Made by a program: the position numbers and the translations under genes. Source: Clostridiaceae bacterium (GTDB lineage: Bacteria > Bacillota > Clostridia > Acetivibrionales > DULL01). Taken from it: DNA of 43,679 bases. The stretch's first letter is position 1. Each line of letters begins with the position of its first letter. The notes beneath the pieces are model-generated. The model made no database searches, was not told the origin of the DNA, and saw only the letters and a program-made list of their open reading frames with translations. The stretch covers positions 1-43,679 of the forward strand of contig DULL01000108.1 of the NCBI GenBank assembly GCA_012840395.1. The letters run 5' to 3'. Positions 1-9,099 of this stretch are shown here, piece after piece.

Positions 1-41
1 AAGTGTTTTCTCAATGACAGTATACCTTTTAAGCTGCTCTT

Positions 42-109
42 GTGACATTAGATAATACACCTTGCCCTTCATAGTGACATTTTATCAAAATAATTAACAA
101 GGTGACATT
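42..109. repeat. GTGACATT repeats, possible insertion-sequence end
   Basis: GTGACATT occurs three times in the same orientation at 42-49, 74-81 and 102-109, in A+T-rich DNA with no gene. Closely spaced terminal repeats of this kind are typical of IS21-family ends (established for the family), so this may be the end of an IS21-like element whose body lies left of the window. No transposase gene is visible. The IS assignment is inference. Confidence 0.35.
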
Positions 110-144
110 ATCATAAAATAAACACAATAATTTGATTAAAATAA

Positions 145-173
145 TTGATATATGTTAATAATAATGATATAAT
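145..173 (+). promoter_or_regulatory. Promoter of the rimP-nusA-infB operon
   Basis: A TTGATA -35 box at 145-150 is followed by a 17-base spacer and a perfect TATAAT -10 box at 168-173, so transcription should start near 180. This is the best sigma-A-type promoter in the first 9 kb and no other clear one was seen before ribF, which fits one long operon. Confidence 0.75.
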
Positions 174-205
174 ACTAGTTGACTTAAGGATATATATTTT
201 TTTCG

Positions 206-228
206 AAGAGTGGGCTTATCCCACTCTT
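206..228 (+). promoter_or_regulatory. Leader hairpin before rimP
   Basis: AAGAGTGGG (206-214) and CCCACTCTT (220-228) form a perfect 9-bp stem with a 5-base loop, 45 bases before the rimP start. It lies in the transcribed leader. Only three T's follow, so it is not an obvious terminator. It could be an attenuator-like or RNA-stability element; the role is inferred. Confidence 0.5.
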
Positions 229-273
229 TCGTATTATGTCCTTGTTAAAGTCAATATTTTGGAGGATTTATGT

Positions 274-738
274 ATGTCAAAGAAAAAAATTGAAGGAATA
301 GTAACTGAGTTAGCACAAGAGATTGTGGAGAAATATTCTTTTGAATTAGTGGATGTTGAGTTTGTTAAAGAGGGAATGGCTTGGTATTTAAGGGTATACA
401 TTGATAAACCCCAGGGCATTACCATAGATGATTGCCAGATTGTAAGCCAGGAATTGGATAAAGTATTAGATGAGAAGGACCCTATAAGTCAGAGTTATAT
501 TCTGGAGGTTTCATCACCTGGCCTGGACCGGCCTTTAAAAAAAGACAGGGATTTCGAAAGGTATAAGGGAGAAACAGTTGAAGTAAAACTTTTTCAGCCT
601 ATAGATAAAGTTAAGGTTTTTGTTGGAGAATTGGAAGGTTTGATAGACAATAAAATCAGAATTAGACAGAATGGATCACAAATTTTAGAATTTGATAGAG
701 ATAAAGTAGCTTTGGTTAAAAGAGTTGTTAAATTTTAA
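274..738 (+). CDS. rimP: Ribosome maturation factor RimP
   Basis: RimP assists maturation of the 30S ribosomal subunit in the cytoplasm. The 154-residue product has the usual family length and the conserved segment EVSSPGLDRPL near the middle, followed by an SH3-like C-terminal domain. The frame is open further upstream to 145, but the ATG at 274 is preceded by GGAGG at 261-265 with an 8-base gap and gives the canonical start MSKKKIEG. The upstream extension would overlap the promoter and leader hairpin, so it is not coding. It is the first gene of the operon, directly before nusA, which is the standard order in Firmicutes. The assignment is firm. Confidence 0.95.
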   Translation: MSKKKIEGIVTELAQEIVEKYSFELVDVEFVKEGMAWYLRVYIDKPQGITIDDCQIVSQELDKVLDEKDPISQSYILEVSSPGLDRPLKKDRDFERYKGETVEVKLFQPIDKVKVFVGELEGLIDNKIRIRQNGSQILEFDRDKVALVKRVVKF

Positions 739-785
739 TAAATAATAATTTAATAATTAAATAGGGAAAGTGGGAGGTTAGTGGA

Positions 786-1892
786 ATGAGCGCAGAGTTA
801 ATACATGCGTTAGAGCAGTTGGAGAGGGAAAAGGGAATAGATAAGGAAACAATAATCGAGGCCATAGAAGCGGCCTTGCTCTCTGCATATAAGAGAAATT
901 TTGGTTCAACACAGAATGTCAGGATTAATATAGATAGAGAAACAGGAGCAGTAAAAGTTTTTACACTGAAAAAAGTGGTTGCCAATCCAAAGAATGAAGC
1001 AACGGAGATATCCCTTGAGAATGCGAAAAAAATAAATCCAAGTTTGGAAATAGACGATGTTGCAGAAATAGAGGTAACTCCAAGGAAGTTTGGAAGAATA
1101 GCTGCCCAGACTGCCAAGCAGGTAGTTGTTCAACGCCTTAAGGAGGCAGAAAGAGGGATTATATACGATGAATTCTATAATAAAGAAGATGAAATTGTAA
1201 CTGGGATTATTCAGAGAGCAGAGAAAAGAAATCTGATTATTGACATGGGAAGAGCGGAAGCTGTATTGCCTCCTCAGGAACAAACCCCGGGAGAAGAATA
1301 CCGCTTTAATGATAGGCTGAAGGTTTATATTGTTGAAGTAAAAAAGACCTCAAAAGGGCCTCAAATTACTGTTTCGAGGACGCATCCCGGATTGGTAAAA
1401 AGATTATTTGAACTTGAAGTTCCTGAAATCCATGATGGTACAGTTGAGATAAAGAGTTTGTCGAGAGAACCTGGCTCCAGGACTAAAATAGCTGTTTTCT
1501 CAAAAGATGAAAATGTGGATCCTGTTGGAGCATGTGTAGGACAGAAAGGAACAAGAGTCCAGGCAATAGTTGATGAACTTAGGGGAGAAAAAATTGATAT
1601 TATAAAATGGAGTAGTAATCCTGCGGAATATATATCCAACAGTTTGAGCCCTGCCAAGGTGGTTAGGGTTGATATTGATGAAGCGGAAAAAAGTGCAAGG
1701 GTAATAGTACCTGACTACCAGTTGTCTTTGGCTATTGGCAAGGAAGGGCAGAATGCAAGGCTTGCAGCCAAACTAACAGGCTGGAAAATTGATATTAAGA
1801 GTGAATCCCAGTTAAGAGCAACCATTGAACAGCAATTATTAAATTATGACGAGAATTATAAGCCTGACTTCTTTGAAGATGACATTAGATAG
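786..1892 (+). CDS. nusA: Transcription termination/antitermination factor NusA
   Basis: NusA binds RNA polymerase and nascent RNA and modulates pausing, termination and antitermination. The 368-residue protein shows the expected order: an N-terminal polymerase-binding domain (about 1-125), an S1 domain (about 135-200, [16 protein letters not shown]), and two KH domains carrying [12 protein letters not shown] and [19 protein letters not shown]. It lacks the C-terminal acidic repeats of enterobacterial NusA, as is normal for Firmicutes. A GGGAGG ribosome site precedes the ATG. It sits between rimP and ylxR in the conserved order. Confidence 0.97.
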   Translation: MSAELIHALEQLEREKGIDKETIIEAIEAALLSAYKRNFGSTQNVRINIDRETGAVKVFTLKKVVANPKNEATEISLENAKKINPSLEIDDVAEIEVTPRKFGRIAAQTAKQVVVQRLKEAERGIIYDEFYNKEDEIVTGIIQRAEKRNLIIDMGRAEAVLPPQEQTPGEEYRFNDRLKVYIVEVKKTSKGPQITVSRTHPGLVKRLFELEVPEIHDGTVEIKSLSREPGSRTKIAVFSKDENVDPVGACVGQKGTRVQAIVDELRGEKIDIIKWSSNPAEYISNSLSPAKVVRVDIDEAEKSARVIVPDYQLSLAIGKEGQNARLAAKLTGWKIDIKSESQLRATIEQQLLNYDENYKPDFFEDDIR

Positions 1893-1924
1893 TTTTTCAG
1901 AGATGGAAGGAATGGTGATTCAAT

Positions 1925-2200
1925 GTGAAACAACGAAAAATTCCTATGCGTATGTGCCTGGGTTGCCATGAAATGAAGCCTAAAAAAGAACTTGTCAGGG
2001 TAGTTTGCAATAAGGAGAACGAGGTTAGTGTTGATTTAGTTGGCAAGAAGCCCGGCAGAGGTGCATACATTTGCAGAAATATAGATTGCTTTGTAAAAGC
2101 AAGGAAGGGAAAAAAATTTGAAAAAGCTTTTGAAACATCAATAAGTGACGAGGTATATGATCTATTGGCAAAACAAGTGGAGGGAGATAGTGTTCAATAA
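1925..2200 (+). CDS. ylxR: YlxR family RNA-binding protein (RnpM, RNase P modulator)
   Basis: A small basic protein of the DUF448/YlxR family, 91 residues. In Bacillus subtilis the homologue was named RnpM after it was found to bind and modulate RNase P; that role is carried over here by homology. The CLGC motif near residue 11 and the segment KPGRGAYIC-x4-DC are the family hallmarks. The start is GTG at 1925, giving MKQRKIPMRMCLGC; the ATG two bases upstream is in another frame. The gene lies between nusA and the L7Ae-like gene, whose start it overlaps by 11 bases, suggesting translational coupling. Confidence 0.93.
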   Translation: MKQRKIPMRMCLGCHEMKPKKELVRVVCNKENEVSVDLVGKKPGRGAYICRNIDCFVKARKGKKFEKAFETSISDEVYDLLAKQVEGDSVQ

Positions 2201-2516
2201 AATATATGGATTTCTGGGCTTGGCTGCTAAAGCAGGTCAGGTTGTATCGGGCGATGATACCTGCGAAAGAGCTATCCGCTCCGGTAAAGCAAAACTTGTT
2301 ATAGTTGCCGAAGATGCAACGGATAATACTAAAAAAAAGTTTAATAATATTTGTATGCATAAAAAAGTTGACATAGTGTTTTATGGCAAGAAAGAGCTTC
2401 TTGGCAAATATATAGGGAAGGATGTGCGTTCGGTATTGACTATAACCAACGAGGGTTTTGCGGCACGCTTAAGAGAACTGACCCAAAGTTCTAGAGTTGA
2501 AAATGGGGGTGAATAG
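2190..2516 (+). CDS. ylxQ: L7Ae-family ribosomal protein YlxQ
   Basis: A 108-residue member of the L7Ae/L30e/Gadd45 family, RNA-binding proteins that recognise kink-turns. The conserved segment [22 protein letters not shown] lies at the N-terminus (residues about 6-27), and [10 protein letters not shown] follows. The start GTG at 2190 is chosen because GGAGGG at 2179-2184 lies five bases upstream and homologues begin at this point; the open frame extends to 2145 inside ylxR, but that extension has no family similarity. It overlaps the end of ylxR by 11 bases and ends just before the infB start. Confidence 0.9.
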   Translation: MFNKIYGFLGLAAKAGQVVSGDDTCERAIRSGKAKLVIVAEDATDNTKKKFNNICMHKKVDIVFYGKKELLGKYIGKDVRSVLTITNEGFAARLRELTQSSRVENGGE

Positions 2517-2517
2517 A

Positions 2518-5500
2518 TTGGAAAAGGTTAGAATTTATGAACTAGCGAAAGAACTGAATACAACAAGTAAAAGGCTTATAGAAAAGTTGGCTGAAATAAA
2601 TATAATAGTAAAAAATCATATGAGTCTTCTGGAAGAACATGAGATTAAAGCTCTGTATAAACATATAGGTGTTATTCAGCAGGATAGTGAAGCAAAAGAA
2701 GAAGAAAAGAAAATGCCAGAAGCTCAGCCATCAGTAGAAAGTAATAGAAACTTAAAGAATATTAAGAAGAATGCACCGAGAATTATCAGGACTACAGAAA
2801 TAAGAGTTGATTCCGAAAAGAAAGAAAAAACCGTTCCTCCCAGTACGAAGGCATCAGGTAACCGGAGTGGCAAATATAATAATTCTAAAAGAGATTTTGT
2901 AAGAGTTGCTGATGATAATTCAGGATTAAGAGCTGGGTTTGTAAGAGATACAGGATACGACTCTATAATGGAGTTGATATCTTTAAATAAGAAAAAGAAT
3001 ATAAAACAGAGTGATGAAAGCAAGAAGCCGCAAAGCTATGAGGAAATAAAACAAGAACTTAAACAGGAACCTAAACAGGAAATAAAGCATGAAGTAAAAC
3101 AAGGGATAAAGCAGGAAGTAAGGCAAGAAATCAAACCTGTGGCTAAACAAGAAGCCAAGCTTGAAATCAAGCCAGAATCTAAACATGAAGCTAAGTCTGA
3201 AGTTAAGCCTGAGGTTAAACCTGAAACTAAGCAGGAAGTTAAGCCGGAAATTAAACAGGAAATAAGACAAGATATCAGGAAGGATCTCATTGCCGGCAAC
3301 AAGACAGCTTCTCAGGCACATGAGCAGATAGACAAAAGAGTGGACGCTGCAAAACAGGAAACTAAACTTATGCAGGAAGAACAAAAAACCGAAAAAAGCC
3401 TGGAACAGAAGACTGTTCAAATACATGAGCAAGCTGCTGAAAAGAAAGAAGACACACATATTAGTAAAGTTGACTTCACCCATGAATCTGCTTCTGTCAT
3501 AAACAATGAAGCAAAGCCAGAAGTTGCTGTTGTCAATAGAACTGAGCCAAGGGAGCAACAGGGGGAAGCTGCTGAGCATCACAGGGTTAATGTTGAGAAA
3601 TTTAGTAAAGGCATTAAAGAGGATAAGACTATATCAAATATTAATCAGAATGAAAAAGATGCTCCCAAATCTGGTAGCAAACAGCCAGAAAAAACTATTG
3701 AGATTTCAAAGCCTGATCTTACTGCATCCAAGAAAGAACTAGGCAGTCAGCGAAGTGAACTAAAGCGTGACTATTTAGAAAAAGAATTTGTAAAAGGAGA
3801 GAAGAAGGTTTCCAAGAAGGATATCCTTTCCAATCAGGGCGGAAGAACCAAGAAAATCAAGCCCAAGGCTTTTATGCTTCATGACAAAAGGGGGTTATCC
3901 GAGGTTCTTTCAGAAGATTTTATATACGATGAATTTTTAATTGATGAACAGGAGCTTAAAAAATCAAGGAAGGTACAAAAACCTAAAAAAGAATCAAAAG
4001 TTAATGCGAATACTTCAGTTAGCGAAGAAAAAACCAAGAATATTCCCCATAAAGCAGCTGTTTCCTCTATAAAAATACCTGAAAGTCTAACAGTGAAAGA
4101 TTTTGCTGAAGCTTTAAAGAAAACATCTACCGAGATTATTAAGAAGCTCATGAGTATGGGTCTCATGGTAACAGTAAACCAGGAAATTGATTTTGATACT
4201 GCAGCTATTGTAGCTGATGAATTTAATATAAAGGTTGAGAAGGAAGTCGTTATTAACGAGGAAGATATCTTATTTGACGAAACTGAAGATGATGAAAGCA
4301 AATTAAAACCAAGGCCACCTGTAGTGGTAGTCATGGGTCATGTTGACCATGGAAAAACTTCTCTCCTTGATGCTATAAGACAAACCCATGTAACTGAAAG
4401 TGAAGCAGGTGGAATAACACAGCATATTGGTGCGTACACAGTAACAATTAACAATAGAATTATTACATTCCTTGATACTCCGGGACATGAAGCCTTTACT
4501 TCCATGAGAGCAAGGGGAGCACAGGTAACAGATATTGCCATACTGGTAGTTGCAGCTGATGATGGTGTTATGCCACAGACTATTGAGGCAATAAATCATG
4601 CTAAAGCAGCAAATGTATCGATAATAGTTGCTATTAATAAAATAGATAAACCTGATGCAAATCCTGAGAGAGTAAAGCAGCAGTTGGCAGAGTATGGACT
4701 CCTCATTGAGGAATGGGGTGGAGATGTAATAGCGGTACCTGTTTCAGCTAAGCAAAAGACAAATATTGACCAGCTTCTTGAAATGGTACTACTTACTGCA
4801 GATATTATGGAACTTAAGGCTAATCCTGACAGACAGGCTAAGGGTACTGTAATTGAAGCAAAACTTGATAAGAACAGAGGTCCTATTGCAACCTTACTGG
4901 TTCAAAGAGGTACATTGAATGTTGGGGATACAATTATAACAGGCAGCATTATGGGAAGAGTAAGAGCAATGGTTGACGATAAGGGCAAAAACATTAAGAG
5001 TGCAGGACCTTCAACTCCTGTTGAGATACTTGGATTGCCTGAAGTACCTGAAGCGGGAGAAACGTTCTATGTAATTACCGACGAAAAAGTTGCCAAGAGC
5101 CTGATAGAAAAGAGAAAGAACAAGCAGAGAGAAGAGCAGCTTAAGTCAACGGCAAAAATTTCTCTTGAAGATTTGTATAATCAAATTCAAGAAGGTAAAG
5201 TTAAGGATTTGAATATAATAGTAAAAGCTGATGTTCAGGGATCAGTTGAAGCTATAAAACAAGCACTTGAAAAACTGACTAATGAAGAGGTAAGAATTAA
5301 TATTATTCATGGTGGAGTAGGTGCGGTCAATGAATCAGACGTTACCCTTGCAAGTGTATCCAATGCAATAATTATTGGGTTTAATGTGCGGCCGGGACCT
5401 AATGTTATGGAAATTGCGGAAGATCACAAGGTTGATGTCAGGTTATACACAGTAATTTATGAGGCTATTGAAGATATAGAGAAAGCCATGAAGGGTATGC

Positions 5501-5811
5501 TCGAACCCACCTTTAAGGAAGTTGTCCTTGGGCATGCAGAAATAAGGCAGCTATTCAAAGCATCAGGTGTAGGAACAATAGGTGGAGCATATGTAACTGA
5601 CGGAAAAATTGTAAGAAATTCAGGAGTCAGAATTGTTAGAAATGGTATAGTTGTGCATGAAGGCAAACTTGCTTCACTTAAGAGGTTTAAAGACGATGTA
5701 AGAGAAGTTGCGCAAGGTTTTGAATGTGGTTTGTCAATTGAAAGATTTAATGATATTAAAGAAGGAGATATTGTAGAATCCTATATAATGGAAGAAGTAA
5801 AAAGAGAATGA
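2518..5811 (+). CDS. infB: Translation initiation factor IF-2
   Basis: IF-2 is the GTPase that places initiator tRNA on the ribosome. The 1097-residue protein has an N-terminal IF2_N helix bundle (about 1-50, [12 protein letters not shown]), a very long charged linker (about 60-500), a second IF2_N domain (about 525-575), and the GTPase core with G1 GHVDHGKT (607-614), DTPGHE, NKID and SAK, then the beta-barrel and C-terminal tRNA-binding domains. The linker carries twenty perfectly phased tetrapeptides (3040-3279). The TTG at 2518 is preferred because GGGGGTGA lies about seven bases upstream and it gives the canonical MEKVRIYEL; a TTG at 2497 and an ATG at 2503 are in frame but overlap ylxQ. 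Length exceeds most bacterial IF-2s because of the linker. Confidence 0.97.
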   Translation: MEKVRIYELAKELNTTSKRLIEKLAEINIIVKNHMSLLEEHEIKALYKHIGVIQQDSEAKEEEKKMPEAQPSVESNRNLKNIKKNAPRIIRTTEIRVDSEKKEKTVPPSTKASGNRSGKYNNSKRDFVRVADDNSGLRAGFVRDTGYDSIMELISLNKKKNIKQSDESKKPQSYEEIKQELKQEPKQEIKHEVKQGIKQEVRQEIKPVAKQEAKLEIKPESKHEAKSEVKPEVKPETKQEVKPEIKQEIRQDIRKDLIAGNKTASQAHEQIDKRVDAAKQETKLMQEEQKTEKSLEQKTVQIHEQAAEKKEDTHISKVDFTHESASVINNEAKPEVAVVNRTEPREQQGEAAEHHRVNVEKFSKGIKEDKTISNINQNEKDAPKSGSKQPEKTIEISKPDLTASKKELGSQRSELKRDYLEKEFVKGEKKVSKKDILSNQGGRTKKIKPKAFMLHDKRGLSEVLSEDFIYDEFLIDEQELKKSRKVQKPKKESKVNANTSVSEEKTKNIPHKAAVSSIKIPESLTVKDFAEALKKTSTEIIKKLMSMGLMVTVNQEIDFDTAAIVADEFNIKVEKEVVINEEDILFDETEDDESKLKPRPPVVVVMGHVDHGKTSLLDAIRQTHVTESEAGGITQHIGAYTVTINNRIITFLDTPGHEAFTSMRARGAQVTDIAILVVAADDGVMPQTIEAINHAKAANVSIIVAINKIDKPDANPERVKQQLAEYGLLIEEWGGDVIAVPVSAKQKTNIDQLLEMVLLTADIMELKANPDRQAKGTVIEAKLDKNRGPIATLLVQRGTLNVGDTIITGSIMGRVRAMVDDKGKNIKSAGPSTPVEILGLPEVPEAGETFYVITDEKVAKSLIEKRKNKQREEQLKSTAKISLEDLYNQIQEGKVKDLNIIVKADVQGSVEAIKQALEKLTNEEVRINIIHGGVGAVNESDVTLASVSNAIIIGFNVRPGPNVMEIAEDHKVDVRLYTVIYEAIEDIEKAMKGMLEPTFKEVVLGHAEIRQLFKASGVGTIGGAYVTDGKIVRNSGVRIVRNGIVVHEGKLASLKRFKDDVREVAQGFECGLSIERFNDIKEGDIVESYIMEEVKRE
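3040..3279 (+). repeat. 12-bp coding repeat array in the infB linker
   Basis: This stretch encodes exactly twenty consecutive four-residue units of consensus [Q/P]E[I/V/A]K, with the fourth residue Lys or Arg in every unit. At the DNA level the units are 12 bp and imperfect, with many synonymous changes, so the array is old or selected at the protein level. It predicts a long charged helix in the IF-2 linker. Confidence 0.9.
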
Positions 5812-5827
5812 GAGGCGGTGCTGATAT

Positions 5828-6175
5828 ATGGCAAATAGGATTAGCAGAATATCTGAGGAGATAAAGAGGGAAATAAGTAATATTATCCAAAATGAGCTTA
5901 AGGATCCAAGGCTGCCTCAGATAGTTAGCATTACTTCTGTAGATACCACCAAGGATTTAAGGTATGCAAAAGTATACGTAAGTATACTGGGAAGTGAGGA
6001 AGACAAAAAGAATGCTATGGATGCATTAAAGAGTGCCGCAGGTTATATAAGGCGTGAAATTGGCCACAGGGTACAAATCAGATATACTCCTGAAATACTT
6101 TTTGAGCTTGATGATTCTATTGAACGAGGAATATACCTGAGCAAGCTTATTGATGATACAATGAAGGGAAAATGA
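5828..6175 (+). CDS. rbfA: 30S ribosome-binding factor RbfA
   Basis: RbfA binds the 30S subunit and helps 16S rRNA 5' end processing and late assembly. The 115-residue product has the KH-like family pattern: RISEEIKREISNII, then LKDPRL, TSVDTTKDLRYAKVYVSILG and the C-terminal IRYTPEILFELDDSIERG. The ATG at 5828 follows GAGAGGCGG by about ten bases. It sits in its standard place after infB with a 16-base gap. Confidence 0.96.
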   Translation: MANRISRISEEIKREISNIIQNELKDPRLPQIVSITSVDTTKDLRYAKVYVSILGSEEDKKNAMDALKSAAGYIRREIGHRVQIRYTPEILFELDDSIERGIYLSKLIDDTMKGK

Positions 6176-6191
6176 GGGGCTGCAGTATAAC

Positions 6192-7166
6192 ATGATATTT
6201 AATAGTCTGGCTTCAGAGATCAATAAAGCTGAAAGTATTGCAATTTTACCACATATTTCAGCAGACGGAGACGGATTGGGTTCAAGCTTTGCTTTGGGAC
6301 TGGCTCTTAGAAAAATGAATAAACAAATCAAAGTTTTTCTTGAAGAGCCAATTCCATTTATATATGATTTTCTCCCAGGAAAAGAATTAACAGGAATTAT
6401 TACCCAAGAACCTGAAAACTGCGATATAGAATATGACCTGGCTATTGCTTTAGATACAGGAAGCCTGGACAGGCTTGGGAAGAGAGCTGCAATATTCAAA
6501 AACTCAAGAGTTACTTTGAATATTGACCATCACAGTACAAATTCTGAATTTGCCCACATAAATTATGTACGCGCAGAAGTGTCATCTGTTGGTGAGATAA
6601 TATACAGGTTGCTTAATACTTTGAATGTGGATATCGACAGGGATATTGCAGCATGTCTCTATGTTTCTATTTCAACTGATACCGGAGGATTCAGATACAG
6701 CAATACAAAGCCTGAAACTCATAGAATAGCTGCAGAGCTTATAGAAAAAGATATTAATGTATCAGAAATATCCCAGAGAGTATTTGAAACTAACTCTCTG
6801 GAAAAAGTGAAACTCATGGCACATACAATAAATTCCTTGCAGCTGTTTTATGGAGGAAAAGTAGCGGTTACAGCAATTACAGATGAAATCATTAAGAGTG
6901 TTGGTGCCAAAGACGAAGATAGCGAAGGTTTAGTAAACATAGCCAGAAGTATTCAAGGCGTTGAGGTTGCTGTAATGCTAAAAGAAAATAGTGATCATAC
7001 CATAAAAGTAAACTTAAGATCTAATAATTATATTGATGTGGCTGCTGTTGCCAATCACTTTTCGGGAGGAGGACATAAAAGGGCAGCGGGATGCATTATT
7101 AAAGCCAGCCTCGAGGAAGCAAAAACAATGCTTCTGGATAAGATTAAAAATGTACTGATGAGTTGA
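6192..7166 (+). CDS. nrnA: DHH-family oligoribonuclease / pAp phosphatase NrnA
   Basis: NrnA degrades very short RNAs and dephosphorylates 3'-phosphoadenosine 5'-phosphate. The 324-residue protein has the DHH domain (HISADGDGLGSS near the N-terminus, ALDTGSLDRLG, and the name-giving NIDHHSTN) and a C-terminal DHHA1 domain with SGGGHKRAAG. These metal and substrate motifs are all intact. The ATG at 6192 follows GAGGGG. It lies between rbfA and truB, the usual position in Firmicutes. Specificity (NrnA rather than another DHH phosphoesterase) rests on length and context. Confidence 0.93.
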   Translation: MIFNSLASEINKAESIAILPHISADGDGLGSSFALGLALRKMNKQIKVFLEEPIPFIYDFLPGKELTGIITQEPENCDIEYDLAIALDTGSLDRLGKRAAIFKNSRVTLNIDHHSTNSEFAHINYVRAEVSSVGEIIYRLLNTLNVDIDRDIAACLYVSISTDTGGFRYSNTKPETHRIAAELIEKDINVSEISQRVFETNSLEKVKLMAHTINSLQLFYGGKVAVTAITDEIIKSVGAKDEDSEGLVNIARSIQGVEVAVMLKENSDHTIKVNLRSNNYIDVAAVANHFSGGGHKRAAGCIIKASLEEAKTMLLDKIKNVLMS

Positions 7167-7174
7167 TAAAATTT

Positions 7175-8059
7175 ATGAATGGTATAATTAACGTTTTAAA
7201 ACCACCCGGCATGACTTCTTTTGACGTGGTTTCATATTTACGGGGCCTATTAAAGCAAAGAAAAATAGGACACACTGGGACCCTTGACCCCGGTGCGGTG
7301 GGAGTGTTGCCTATATGTTTTGGCAGTGCTACAAAAGCAATTGATTACATAATGAACAAAAATAAGATTTACAGGGTTGAGTTGACTCTTGGAACTGAAA
7401 CTGATACCCAGGATTCCTTCGGAAATGTTATTAATACATGTGAAGTAAAAGTTTCTGAACAGGATATAATAAATGTCATTAACAGCTTTAAAGGAAAGTA
7501 CCTGCAGGTACCACCTATGTATTCTGCAATTAAAGTAAATGGGAAAAAATTATATGAGCTGGCCAGAAAAGGTGTGGAAATAGATAGGAATCCCAGAGAA
7601 GTTGAAATATATAAAATTGAAATTATCCGACAATCAAAGGGAAGAGTGCTTTTTGATGTGAGTTGCTCAAAAGGTACCTATATGAGGACTTTGTGTTCAG
7701 ATATAGGTAAAAAGCTGGGTTGTGGAGCACATATGTCTTTTTTGGTCAGAATGGCTGTTGGAAATATGCATATCTACTCTGCATTAACTCTTGAAGATAT
7801 ATTATATTTTTATAAAACAAAACAATTAGACAGTAAAATTATTAAAATTGATAGCGTTCTTGAAGAGTATAAGCCTGTTATGCTCAATAGTTTTGAAGAG
7901 AGAAAGTTTAGTAATGGGGCCGCTGCAAAAATTTGCGGTAATTTTTTCAAAACAGGTGAGTTGGTAAGGGTATACAGTACTGATAATAAATTCATTGCTT
8001 TGGGGGAAATTGTAAATAGTCAGAAGGGTGTATTTGTAAAAGTAAAAAAGTTTTTTTAG
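7175..8059 (+). CDS. truB: tRNA pseudouridine(55) synthase TruB
   Basis: TruB makes pseudouridine 55 in the T-loop of tRNAs. The 294-residue protein starts MNGIINVLKPPGMTS, a canonical TruB start, and carries the catalytic motif GHTGTLDPGAVGVLP with Asp38 as the predicted nucleophile. A PUA-like C-terminal domain follows (about 225-294). An in-frame TTG at 7163 lies inside nrnA, but the ATG at 7175 matches homologues better. The ribosome site is weak, so translation may be coupled to the nrnA stop eight bases upstream. Confidence 0.95.
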   Translation: MNGIINVLKPPGMTSFDVVSYLRGLLKQRKIGHTGTLDPGAVGVLPICFGSATKAIDYIMNKNKIYRVELTLGTETDTQDSFGNVINTCEVKVSEQDIINVINSFKGKYLQVPPMYSAIKVNGKKLYELARKGVEIDRNPREVEIYKIEIIRQSKGRVLFDVSCSKGTYMRTLCSDIGKKLGCGAHMSFLVRMAVGNMHIYSALTLEDILYFYKTKQLDSKIIKIDSVLEEYKPVMLNSFEERKFSNGAAAKICGNFFKTGELVRVYSTDNKFIALGEIVNSQKGVFVKVKKFF

Positions 8060-8097
8060 CACTTTAAGTCTCGACTTTAGTAATGGGGGATTAATTA

Positions 8098-9051
8098 ATG
8101 GAAGTAATATACGGAAGAGAAAAGCTAGCTTTGGTAAATAAACAGCAAACAGGAGTTGGACTTGGTAATTTTGACGGACTTCACATAGGCCATATGGCAT
8201 TAATAAATACCTTAATTGCCGAAAGTAAGAAGAGTGGTTTGACTTCACTAGTATATACTTTTTCCAGGCATCCTGAGGATGTCATAGCAAAAGAAAATTC
8301 AACTCCTATCATAACAACTGTCCAGAAGAAATCAGAATTATTGGCAAAAACTTCCCTGGATTATTTATGTTTTGATGAATTTGATGAATGTTTTTCAAAA
8401 ATGGAGCCTGAAGATTTTATTAAAAATATTATTATAGGCACTCTGAATGCTAAACTAGCTGTTGTTGGTTTTAATTACAGGTTTGGACATAAGGGCAAGG
8501 GAAATCCGGACATGCTTAGAGATATCGGAAATAAATACAATTTAAAGGTTGAAGTTATTCCTCCTATAAAAGTAAATGATGAGATTGTAAGCAGTACTTT
8601 AATAAGGACTAATATTTTTAATGGTAACATGGAAAAAGTATCTAGCCTTCTTGGACGAAATTATTCAATAAGAGGAAAAGTAGGTAAAGGAAGACATGTA
8701 GGAAGCCAGCTGGGATTTCCTACTGCTAATATCTATCCTGAAAAAACCATCGCTTTGCCCAAATATGGCGTATATATAACAGTTACCAAAATAAACGGTA
8801 AGGAGTATCAGAGTATTACCAACGTAGGTATGGCACCTACTTTCGGACTGCAGAAAAAAGTCAGCGTAGAAACCTTTATTTTTGACTTTAATGATGATGT
8901 TTACCAGAAGGAAGCAGAGATCTTCTTTCTCTCACAACTAAGAGAAGAGAGAAAATTTAACAGTGTAGAGGAATTGGTGGAACAGATTAATAAAGATATT
9001 TTAGAAGGGAAAAAATATTTTTCTTCCAAAGGTGAATATACTACTGAATAA
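8098..9051 (+). CDS. ribF: Bifunctional riboflavin kinase / FAD synthetase
   Basis: RibF converts riboflavin to FMN and FMN to FAD. The 317-residue protein has the N-terminal nucleotidyltransferase domain (GLGNFDGLHIGHMALI; FNYRFGHKGKGN; STLIRTNI) and the C-terminal flavokinase domain (GRHVGSQLGFPTANIYP, about residues 200-217). Both active-site signatures are intact. A GGGGG ribosome site precedes the ATG. It follows truB as in Bacillus, but rpsO and pnp, which come next there, are absent here. Confidence 0.96.
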   Translation: MEVIYGREKLALVNKQQTGVGLGNFDGLHIGHMALINTLIAESKKSGLTSLVYTFSRHPEDVIAKENSTPIITTVQKKSELLAKTSLDYLCFDEFDECFSKMEPEDFIKNIIIGTLNAKLAVVGFNYRFGHKGKGNPDMLRDIGNKYNLKVEVIPPIKVNDEIVSSTLIRTNIFNGNMEKVSSLLGRNYSIRGKVGKGRHVGSQLGFPTANIYPEKTIALPKYGVYITVTKINGKEYQSITNVGMAPTFGLQKKVSVETFIFDFNDDVYQKEAEIFFLSQLREERKFNSVEELVEQINKDILEGKKYFSSKGEYTTE

Positions 9052-9099
9052 TTAAGTTCTATATAAGTATACTATATTCAAAAGGAAGGGATGGATACT

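Noticed and set aside
145-273. Longer N-terminus for RimP
   Set aside because: The extension covers the promoter and the leader hairpin; the ATG at 274 has a proper ribosome site.
2983-3582. Long minus-strand open frame opposite infB
   Set aside because: It is the shadow of the Lys/Glu-rich repeat; its Phe/Leu-rich composition mirrors that repeat and there is no ribosome site.
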